DNA from: an uncultured Bacteroidales bacterium | Lineage (GTDB): Bacteria; Bacteroidota; Bacteroidia; Bacteroidales; P3 | Length of the DNA stretch: 38,122 bases | Direction of reading: 5' to 3' | Assembly: GCA_900319865.1 (NCBI GenBank) | Contig: ONQD01000046.1 | Coordinates: 1 to 38,122 of the forward strand | Part shown: positions 32,310 to 38,122 of the stretch, piece after piece | How the letters are laid out: each line of letters opens with the position of its first letter | How positions within the stretch are numbered: position 1 is the stretch's first letter | Translations under genes and position numbers: made by a program | The notes under the pieces: generated by a model | Seen by the model: the letters and a program-made list of their open reading frames with translations, nothing else | What the model was told of the DNA's origin: nothing | The model's database searches: none

Positions 32310-32942
32310 ATGAACGTAAAACACACACTCCTCCTACTCATCCTTGTTTCCCTTTTCTCTCAGGCTTTCGGCCAGGAAGAGGTCAAGTACATCAAGCGCT
32401 ACCACAAACAGAAGGCTTGGTTTTCTATCCAATTTGACTATTCCCACCACAACGTCAATTTCGTTGAGGATATCCGTGGCGATATAGCCTTCGCCAAAGC
32501 TCCAGGGGTCTTCCGCCATAGCTCCATCGGTGTTGCCCTCCGCATCCCTGTCTGGCGTTTCATTTACGTTCAACCCGAGGTACTCTACGGCCTCTCCACC
32601 AATTGGGAAGAGGCCGCTGTCCAGACCGGGTTCTTCTCACAGATGGCCTATGCCTTCAAAAATCGCAATGCCAGCATCCTTCAAGTGCCTTTCCACATAG
32701 GCTGCCGCTGGGAACCCGCCGATCTCTTTGCCGCCCGTGCCTACATCGCTCCGGTGTTCGACTTTGTCATTAGCGATGGCACTTTCCAGTCCACCCTGCC
32801 CCGCTACAGCCTCTCTGCCGGTGTGGGTCTCGACCTCCTGGGCTTCCTCCTGGTTGATGTGGGCTATCGCAAAGGCATGAACCGTATGCAGTTCCGTCCC
32901 GATTCCGACTTCTTCTTCGCCTCTGTGGGCCTCCGTCTCTAA
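32310..32942 (+). CDS. Outer-membrane beta-barrel protein
   Basis: The 210-residue protein has a signal peptide (1-21, LLLLILVSLFSQAFGQ) and a set of amphipathic strands (WFSIQFDYSHHNVNF, SIGVALRIPVWRFIYVQPEVLYG, ILQVPFHIGCRW, LSAGVGLDLLGFLLVDVGYRKG, FFFASVGLRL). The design resembles the PorT/OMP_b-brl_2 family of Bacteroidetes beta-barrels, with ARAYIAPVFDFVISD as a typical strand pair. It probably sits in the outer membrane. A terminator (32950-32996) follows directly. Confidence 0.8.
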   Translation: MNVKHTLLLLILVSLFSQAFGQEEVKYIKRYHKQKAWFSIQFDYSHHNVNFVEDIRGDIAFAKAPGVFRHSSIGVALRIPVWRFIYVQPEVLYGLSTNWEEAAVQTGFFSQMAYAFKNRNASILQVPFHIGCRWEPADLFAARAYIAPVFDFVISDGTFQSTLPRYSLSAGVGLDLLGFLLVDVGYRKGMNRMQFRPDSDFFFASVGLRL

Positions 32943-32949
32943 TACTCCC

Positions 32950-32996
32950 GGCTCCGGGTGCGGTTTCTGTCAAAACTTCTCCCGGAGCCAGTTTTT
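32950..32996 (+). terminator. Rho-independent terminator after the beta-barrel gene
   Basis: GGCTCCGGG (32950-32958) pairs with CCCGGAGCC (32981-32989); the loop is 22 bases and the T run is AGTTTTT. The next gene starts 30 bases later. Confidence 0.7.
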
Positions 32997-33025
32997 CACA
33001 CCAACAATTTCAATTTCAACCCAAC

Positions 33026-34765
33026 ATGATTCGTATCTGGAAGCACTTCTTGTGGCAATTGGCCAAACTCTTCAGCCGCAGCCCCATCATCTGTGGTAGT
33101 GATGGCTTTACCCGCTATAGCTTCAAACAGCATATCCTCATTCTGGGCGGCAGCCGTGAACTCCTGCCCTTGCTCCGGGCCATTGCCGCTCACGATGCTC
33201 TCAAAATGCTCCCCGTGGTCGTTCTGGCCGATTCCGACTGCCCTTCGCTGCTCCAATTGCTCCGCACCCGCCTCCAGTCCCTCGGCGTTCAGTCTCCTGT
33301 CACGCTCTATCGGGGCAGCCGCACCTGTGCCGACACGCTCCGCACCTGTCAGGTCGACTCCGCCTCCCACATCTTCATTCTTGGCGAGGACGATGAGCCC
33401 GCTCACGACTCTCTCAATGTCAGTTGTTGGCAGCAGGTGCGTCAGCTCCGCGCCCAGTGCAACCAGCTGGCCCAGTGCTATCTCATGCTCCGTTCCTCCA
33501 CTTCCACCTTCCTCTTCCACTCCCTTCAGCAGGAGGCGCACAACAGCCTCGAAACCACCATCATCAATTCTTACGAATCGCTCGCCCAGCAACTCTTGGT
33601 GGGCGACATCTACCACAACGACACCCTTACCCTCGACCGCGGTCTTGTCACCGTCGGCAGCGACCGTTTTGTGCATCTTGTGGTTGTCGGCATGACCCCC
33701 ATGGGCTATGCCTTCGCCGCCACCGCTGCCCAGTTGTGCCACTTCCCCAATTTCGACGAGTCCGCACCCCGTCCCATCCGCACCCGCATCACCTTTGTCG
33801 ACCCCCGCGCCAACGAGTTGATGGATTGCTTCAAAGCCTCCTATCCCGGCATCTTCGACCTCTCGCATGTCCGCTATATCGAGCAGCCCGGTGCCTGGCT
33901 CCAAGGGGTGCCCCAACGCTCTCTGGGCGATTTTGTCGATGTGGAGTGGCAGTTTGTCAAAGGCAACATCTCGTCCGAGTGGATTCGCGACATGCTCTCC
34001 GACTGTGCTGCCGACAGCCGTCAGGTGCTCTCTGTTGCCCTTTGTGGCGGCGACTCCGCCCGCAACCTTGCCGAGGCCTACCGTCTGCCCCGTCAGCTCT
34101 ATCCGCTTCCCGACAGCAACAATTCCTCGCCTCTCACTCCGGTGGTCTATGTCTACCAGCCCGACGACTCGTCCTTGGTGCAGACTGTCCAGAACGAGGT
34201 GCTGCGTTTCCACAACGTTGTCCCGTTCGGCTTCAGCGCAAAGGGTTTCGACCCGCTGCACTCCCTCCGCATTGCCGCCGCCAAGCGCATAAACTATCTC
34301 TATCAGAAGGAGAACAGCGGCAAGGTGTTCACCTCCATGCCCGCCGACGAAGCCCTTCTCAACGAGTTGTGGCGGCAGCTCTCCTCGGCCGAAAAAACAG
34401 CGGCTCTCCTCGCCGCCAATGCCACCAATACGTTTATTCGTAGTTTTGGCCTCTCACGCACCACGCTGGCCGACCACCTGTCCGACGATGCCGTGGTCGA
34501 GAGTTTTGCCGCCGTGGACCACGCCCGCCGCAATATGGCCTGCCTCTTGGCTGGCTATTCCGCCATGCCCGCCGACCAGCGCGCCCGGCTCAATTCCGCC
34601 CTCCAGTCCGCCGACAACTCCGAGCGTGAGGAGGCCACCATCCAGTCCAAATACTCCAAGTGCATGCTCTTTGTCGACAAGGACATCACGCCCTATGCCC
34701 TCTTGCCCGAAAACCTCAAGCAATACTATCGGGCCATTGTGCGTAACATCCATGTGGTCTGCTGA
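33026..34765 (+). CDS. TrkA-N-like double Rossmann protein with C-terminal RyR-like domain
   Basis: The 579-residue protein has two dinucleotide-binding-like units. The first (about 34-135: HILILGGSRELLPLLRAI, VVVLADSD, GSRTCADTLRTCQVDSASHIFILGEDDEPAHDSLN) has the TrkA_N pattern of strand, acidic end and a final 'DxxN'-type motif. The second (about 214-350: VHLVVVGMTPMGYAFAATAA, RITFVDP) has a weaker copy. The C-terminal 80 residues (VESFAAVDHARRNMACLLAGY...CMLFVDKDITPYALLPENLKQYYRAIVRNI) resemble a RyR (ryanodine receptor) domain: the usual ExHxRW becomes DHARRNM, with the 'pyelLpe..k..dr..v' tail. No membrane helix is obvious. The role is unknown; ligand sensing by the RyR-like part is an inference. 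Confidence 0.65.
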   Translation: MIRIWKHFLWQLAKLFSRSPIICGSDGFTRYSFKQHILILGGSRELLPLLRAIAAHDALKMLPVVVLADSDCPSLLQLLRTRLQSLGVQSPVTLYRGSRTCADTLRTCQVDSASHIFILGEDDEPAHDSLNVSCWQQVRQLRAQCNQLAQCYLMLRSSTSTFLFHSLQQEAHNSLETTIINSYESLAQQLLVGDIYHNDTLTLDRGLVTVGSDRFVHLVVVGMTPMGYAFAATAAQLCHFPNFDESAPRPIRTRITFVDPRANELMDCFKASYPGIFDLSHVRYIEQPGAWLQGVPQRSLGDFVDVEWQFVKGNISSEWIRDMLSDCAADSRQVLSVALCGGDSARNLAEAYRLPRQLYPLPDSNNSSPLTPVVYVYQPDDSSLVQTVQNEVLRFHNVVPFGFSAKGFDPLHSLRIAAAKRINYLYQKENSGKVFTSMPADEALLNELWRQLSSAEKTAALLAANATNTFIRSFGLSRTTLADHLSDDAVVESFAAVDHARRNMACLLAGYSAMPADQRARLNSALQSADNSEREEATIQSKYSKCMLFVDKDITPYALLPENLKQYYRAIVRNIHVVC

Positions 34766-34802
34766 CCCCCTTCGCCTTTCCCGTTGCGGCAACCGGGTCT
34801 CT

Positions 34803-35027
34803 TCAGGGTTCACCAATGGCACCCACTATGGCACGCAGTTGGGCTATGGTGATGATTCTCTGCCCGCTCCGGTATCCCAACGCCTGCAACTGTTCCAGCA
34901 GTCCCGGGTATAATGCTATTTCGTTGTTCAGCCAGTTCAGCGAGGCGTGTGCCGACATGGTGCCTCGGGTGTAGGCCATTGCCAGTTCCCGTTTGCCATA
35001 GGGCCGTATAATAAATTGTTTTTCCAT
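34803..35027 (-). CDS. DUF4248 small protein
   Basis: This 74-residue protein matches DUF4248: FIIRPYGKRELAMAYTRGTMSAHASLNWLNNEIALYPGLLEQLQALGYRSGQRIITIAQLRAIVGAIGEP, especially the SYGKxELAxxY start, the ALGYRxGQR segment and the final GEP. These genes occur in Bacteroidales accessory regions, often next to primase/VapE-like proteins and HU-like genes; neither is next to it here. The length and fold suggest a winged-helix-like DNA-associated protein, but its function is not known. It starts 32 bases from repeat copy B. Confidence 0.88.
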   Translation of the reverse strand: MEKQFIIRPYGKRELAMAYTRGTMSAHASLNWLNNEIALYPGLLEQLQALGYRSGQRIITIAQLRAIVGAIGEP

Positions 35028-35058
35028 GCTATTGTTTGGGTTTTAAAGTTGTTATTAT

Positions 35059-35190
35059 GGGGACTTCTATTAATTGCCTCGAATAGGCACACTCTCAATA
35101 ACCCCGCACGTAGTGTGGGGATAATAATCAACATAGAAACAGCGTCCCGGAGGGACGCGCTCTCAAAAGAGATTTTTTAGAAGTTCCTTT
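35059..35190 (+). repeat. Hairpin-rich intergenic repeat, copy B
   Basis: Starts GGGGACTTCTATTAA and ends TTAGAAGTTCCTTT, an imperfect inverted repeat at its ends. Inside are the TCGAATAGGCACACTCTC segment, the CCCCGCACGTAGTGTGGGG stem, GCGTCCCGGAGGGACGC and CTCTCAAAAGAG. It is nearly identical to the reverse complement of copy A and to copy C. Its last 28 bases include the stop codon of the minus-strand gene at 35163-35522. Confidence 0.88.
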
Positions 35191-35522
35191 GTGTCTCCAA
35201 TGGTGTTTCCGCGGTGCCGTGTCACTATCCTCGTGGCTTGTGGCACTATGCACCGCACTGCCCACAGCATCGCTTCCGCGCTGTGGCATTCGCGGTAGGG
35301 CATACGTTGCAACACCTCTTCCACCAGTTGGTCGTCCACTTCGTGGCGAAGGGCAATGGTCTCGTGCACAATTCCGTACACTTGTTCCTGCCGGTAGCCG
35401 TATTCTCTTATCAGCCCCAATGCCCGCTTGTCGTCCATCTCGGCAAACACTTGCCGGGTCAACATCCCGTCGTCTTTCTTGATCAACAGGCTCATCATCC
35501 GTCTTTCTATTATGACTATCAT
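35163..35522 (-). CDS. Unknown 119-residue protein ending inside repeat B
   Basis: The product contains MLTRQVFAEMDDKRALGLIREYGYRQEQVYGIVHETIALRHEVDDQLVEEVLQRMPYRECHSAEAMLWAVRC, which is helical and acidic/basic mixed. I do not recognise the family. The last nine codons (KELLKNLF, stop) are supplied by repeat copy B, so the native C-terminus may have been replaced by insertion of the repeat. The start is uncertain: Met1, Met9, Met10 or Met20 are possible. It lies 12 bases downstream of a DUF6266-like gene on the same strand and is probably co-transcribed with it. Confidence 0.6.
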   Translation of the reverse strand: MIVIIERRMMSLLIKKDDGMLTRQVFAEMDDKRALGLIREYGYRQEQVYGIVHETIALRHEVDDQLVEEVLQRMPYRECHSAEAMLWAVRCIVPQATRIVTRHRGNTIGDTKELLKNLF

Positions 35523-35534
35523 TTTCTTGAACTT

Positions 35535-36377
35535 TTAGTTGTTGTCAATGTCATTTCTTTTCACCCCATACGACAGGCATGCAGCCTCAAATGCCTCTTC
35601 GCTCCCATATTGTGCCATATAGGCGTTGGTGCAAAGCAGGCGTTGGGGCGACACCAGGGTTGTTTCTTCCTTTTTGCTCATGTGTACCCACGCCATGCCT
35701 CCTTCCACCTCGCTGGTGGCGGCGATGTGCCCGTCGGCTACGCCAAACCCGCAGCAATTCCCTACGGCATCGGCCAGCAGCCGTTCGTCGTGCGGGTCAA
35801 GCGCCAAATCGGTGCATTCCACACGGGTGCGGGGCATCTGGTTGACTACATCCCAATACTGTTTGGCCACATAGTGCCGCAATATGTCGCAGGGTTGGAA
35901 TGCTTCGTTGTGTTCCAGTATTGCCGCAGCCATCTCGCCAACGGTGCTGCCATCCGTGGGCTCCCAACCGCCTGTTTTGATATTGGTTGTCACCCGTCCG
36001 TCGGCCAGTCTCAGCTTTATGGGGCGCAGCGTGCCGTCCGACACCGCCAGCGTTGTCACCACACTTCCGCCGCTCTGCAATTGCGGGCGTGTAAGGTATA
36101 CCGCTTCGTTGTGCATGTTGTGCGACACAAACATGTTCTGGTCGGTAGTGCCCGGCCGCCGGCCTTGAAACAGGGGTTTCCGCCCTTCGGGAAATGCACG
36201 CCACAGCGCGTACACGTTGGCCCATGCCAGCCGGGTCCGCATCTGTTCCGGTGTGGGTTTGCGCTTTTTGCGCACATTGTAGCGGTACCGAACCACTGTT
36301 TTTCCTTTGCGCTGATAGATGCTTAGGTCGTCTATCATGCCTTTTAACGCTAAGATTCTCGAGTCTAATGTTGCCAT
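35535..36377 (-). CDS. DUF6266-like protein of unknown function
   Basis: The 280-residue protein begins MATLDSRILALKGMIDDLSIYQRKGKTVVRYRYNVRKKRKPTPEQMRTRLAWANVYALWR. This start (G-x-(I/V)-x-x-(L/V)-x-x-Y-x-x-x-G-K-x-V-x-R, then PTxEQxxxR) resembles the DUF6266 family that is common in Bacteroidetes accessory regions, but the similarity covers only the first 60 residues. The rest has mostly short strands and no catalytic motif I can name. A -7 box (TATTTTTG at 36435-36428, minus strand) lies about 50 bases upstream. It is the first gene of a pair with the 119-residue gene. Confidence 0.65.
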   Translation of the reverse strand: MATLDSRILALKGMIDDLSIYQRKGKTVVRYRYNVRKKRKPTPEQMRTRLAWANVYALWRAFPEGRKPLFQGRRPGTTDQNMFVSHNMHNEAVYLTRPQLQSGGSVVTTLAVSDGTLRPIKLRLADGRVTTNIKTGGWEPTDGSTVGEMAAAILEHNEAFQPCDILRHYVAKQYWDVVNQMPRTRVECTDLALDPHDERLLADAVGNCCGFGVADGHIAATSEVEGGMAWVHMSKKEETTLVSPQRLLCTNAYMAQYGSEEAFEAACLSYGVKRNDIDNN

Positions 36378-36948
36378 AATTTATTGTTTTTTTATTGTTT
36401 TCTGTCCATAATGTTCTTTTTCCGGTTGCAAAAATACATTGCATATTCCGGTGCCGATTCTCAAATTGCGCCAACCGTCCCATTTCTTTTCCGCTCCCGA
36501 CATATTGTCTCCAGCTGTATTCACGGCTCCTCGTTCGTCCCTTCCGTCTTCGCTACCCTTCCACCCGTAACCCACCCCTTCGGAACGTTTTTTCAACTCC
36601 CCTGCTTTAGACAAGCTTAACATGACGTTGCTAAAGTGTGAAGAGGAAGCGGAGACGAGGGGCAGCGGGGCGGGATTTGGAGGGACGTTGGATGGGGTGT
36701 GTGTCATATTGCTATATGTTTTGTGATTGATTTCGGATGCAAAAGTAGCGTGCTTTTTGGTTATGGTTGGCGGAAGTTGAATGACGTAAGGGCAAGGTGG
36801 GGTGGAGGCGGGGCGAACGGGTGTTGGAGGTATGGTTAATGTCATGAGGATGTAATTTTTATGTTATGTTTGAGAAAAATTATGTATCTTTGCAGAAAAC
36901 AATATAAACCAACTTATTTCAATCACTGGCTCAATATACTGAATATTA
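36378..36948. other. 571-base gap with candidate promoters, no supported gene
   Basis: The gap between the DUF6266-like gene and the 300-residue gene contains minus-strand -7 boxes at 36428-36435 (TATTTTTG) and 36740-36747 (TACTTTTG), a plus-strand -7 box at 36885-36892, and long purine-rich stretches. A minus-strand frame (36381-36707, 108 codons) follows one of the boxes but has low complexity (Pro/Ser/Lys/Gly) and I do not support it as a gene. Confidence 0.6.
36885..36892 (+). promoter_or_regulatory. -7 promoter box of the 300-residue gene
   Basis: TATCTTTG, 57 bases before the ATG at 36949. A TTTG at 36869-36872 is too close to act as the -33 box. Confidence 0.7.
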
Positions 36949-37851
36949 ATGAAATCCGACGTTGGATATAGTATTGTGGACACCGCTGCGGATGCTGAAA
37001 ACAGGCAGGAAAAGCAGGAAAGGGACGTGTGTGCCAATATTGTCGGAATGTCAGATATTGAGGAATTTAAACATTTTTGTTCGGAAAACCGAATCAGCAT
37101 GACTCAGCAATTGGAACTGGCGGGAAAGGTGTTGGGGCAGTGCTATAACATCCAGTTTGCGCGGCAATTGCTGTTGCATGCCAAGGAGGTGAAGCAGATG
37201 CTGGAAGAGGGGCGTTCGCTGCTGGCGGAGGAGAAAGTACCTCGGCATGACGTAATGGCGACCCCTGCTACGCAGGGGCGGACCAGCGGGACGGAACCGG
37301 GGGTGAGGAGGCCGATTGAGCGTTTTAGTCTTACACCGTTCGGTGCGGGCAAAGATGCCGATGCTTGGGGCGTGATGCTTGAGGGTATGTCGGAATTAGG
37401 GCATCTGCAAGCGGGCGATATAGAGGATTATAAGAGCTTTTTCGGCGTGAAGCGCCGGAAGGGACGGGACCCCGGACTGGCTCGGCCGCTGATGTTTTAT
37501 TCGGACAAGAAGGTGTTGGCGTTTTGGATAGCGATGATGTACGGCACGTTGCGATATGATGTGCCATACGATGTGGTGACGAGAGGCCGGAGGGTGAGGA
37601 AGGGGAGTTACAGGTGCGAACCGCTGATAACCACTTCGGGAGGCCGGGGGGTGGACTCCTTTGGCCGGACTCGCGATCCTTATTGGCAGGTGGTTCAGAA
37701 TGGCATTTGTGTCAACAAGCTGCAGCAGAGGGGCAATGTGCTGGCCAAGCACTCTTTCACCACCGCACTCAATCCGCCGCTGACGTTGATGCCCGCCGCC
37801 GAAATCATTGCGTTGTTGATGCCATTGGGGTGCGAATTGGAAAAGAATTAG
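36949..37851 (+). CDS. Unknown 300-residue protein
   Basis: The protein has a charged N-terminal third with coiled-coil character (MTQQLELAGKVLGQCYNIQFARQLLLHAKEVKQMLEEGRSLLAEEK, about 50-97), a disordered Thr/Gly/Arg linker (100-120), and a C-terminal part (about 125-295) with aromatic and basic patches (VLAFWIAMMYGTLRYDVPYDVVTRGRRVRKGSYRCEPLITTSGGR, then DPYWQVVQNGICVNKLQQRGN). I recognise no family. There is no signal peptide. It has its own -7 box, G-rich codon usage unlike the preceding C-rich genes, and lies between two direct repeats (copies B and C). An accessory or recently arrived gene is likely. Confidence 0.65.
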   Translation: MKSDVGYSIVDTAADAENRQEKQERDVCANIVGMSDIEEFKHFCSENRISMTQQLELAGKVLGQCYNIQFARQLLLHAKEVKQMLEEGRSLLAEEKVPRHDVMATPATQGRTSGTEPGVRRPIERFSLTPFGAGKDADAWGVMLEGMSELGHLQAGDIEDYKSFFGVKRRKGRDPGLARPLMFYSDKKVLAFWIAMMYGTLRYDVPYDVVTRGRRVRKGSYRCEPLITTSGGRGVDSFGRTRDPYWQVVQNGICVNKLQQRGNVLAKHSFTTALNPPLTLMPAAEIIALLMPLGCELEKN

Positions 37852-37859
37852 CCCGAAAA

Positions 37860-37980
37860 GGGCCGGGTGTGTGCTGAGAATGATGAATGTGGATGCAAGG
37901 GGCACGGCGGCAGCGTCCCCTTTCGAAAGGGGTGCCACGGCAGTGGCAGGGTATGTATACCGCTGGCGGAGCCAGCACGA
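37860..37980. other. Hairpin-rich 3' region after the unknown gene
   Basis: CCCCTTTCGAAAGGGG (37917-37932) is a perfect 16-base palindrome, with GGCAC (37901-37905) and GTGCC (37932-37936) as a wider arm, and GCTGGC (37962-37967) pairs with GCCAGC (37971-37976). No T run follows. It lies just before copy C of the repeat. I see no gene here. Confidence 0.6.
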
Positions 37981-37999
37981 ATGTGGATTCCGCTTATAA

Positions 38000-38122
38000 G
38001 GGGACTTCTATTAATTGTCTCGAAGGCACACTCTCAATAACCCCGCACGTAGTGTGGGGATAATAAGCAACATAGAAACAGCGTCCCGGAGGGACGCGCT
38101 CTCAAAAGAGAATTTCTAGAAG
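38000..38122 (+). repeat. Hairpin-rich intergenic repeat, copy C (cut by window end)
   Basis: Starts GGGGACTTCTATTAATTG, has the same four palindromes as copy B in the same orientation, and reaches the window edge at CTCAAAAGAGAATTTCTAGAAG, missing about ten bases of the end. Copies B and C are direct repeats around the segment 35191-37999. Confidence 0.85.

Noticed and set aside
36381-36707. Possible 108-codon minus-strand gene in the 571-base gap
   Set aside because: It has a -7 box nearby but low-complexity, domain-free sequence and unconvincing codon use. I prefer to leave it as a gap.

Overview
The window looks like a piece of the chromosome of an uncultured or host-associated member of the Bacteroidales. 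The signs are: many copies of the Bacteroidetes promoter box (TAnnTTTG, usually TATCTTTG) ahead of genes; almost no Shine-Dalgarno sequences; families typical of the phylum (DUF3078, DUF4248, DUF4254, DUF6249, a BspA-type leucine-rich surface protein with a type IX secretion C-terminus); and the conserved order HU - tiny basic ribosomal-type protein - RNase E/G. No genus can be named from the sequence alone.

Layout. 1-120 is the 3' part of a 5S rRNA and its terminator, so an rRNA operon lies just upstream. 319-4872 carries a DUF6249 / ECF sigma / small membrane protein cassette, a lipoprotein, a DUF3078 outer-membrane protein and an aldo/keto reductase with two 4Fe-4S motifs and a lipoprotein signal. 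5286-7685 (minus) is the BspA-like surface protein. 8044-10746 has a Fic protein and a DUF4254-glycosyltransferase 9 pair. 11040-12563 (minus) is an unpartnered sensor histidine kinase. 12720-14263 is mtnN - small lipoprotein - luxS, the detoxification of S-adenosylhomocysteine with AI-2 formation. It is followed by tRNA-Arg(CCG) and a CPBP membrane protease. 15543-18325 is HU, the small basic protein, RNase E/G and a lipoprotein GH25 lysozyme.

18626-21632 holds lysine 5,6-aminomutase (kamD, kamE) followed by a CoA-transferase beta subunit broken by an internal deletion and frameshift; the other genes of lysine fermentation are not present. 21657-27545 has a beta-barrel protein, a LacZ-like GH2 protein that appears to lack both catalytic glutamates, tcdA, and a lipoprotein. 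27771-29950 has two folding factors facing each other (trigger factor and an FKBP). 30884-34765 has a second HU, two exported proteins of unknown role and a TrkA-N-like/RyR-like protein.

The last 3.3 kb is an accessory patch: DUF4248, three poorly known genes, and two direct copies of a ~130-bp hairpin-rich repeat. A third, inverted copy lies at 5131-5259, and two diverged hairpin-rich regions of the same style lie at about 10.8 and 30.2 kb. The most interesting items are this repeat family, the apparently dead GH2 enzyme, the decayed CoA transferase beside intact kamDE, the predicted surface lipoprotein aldo/keto reductase, a probable leaderless mRNA for the DUF4254 gene, and a terminator hairpin directly in front of RNase E/G.
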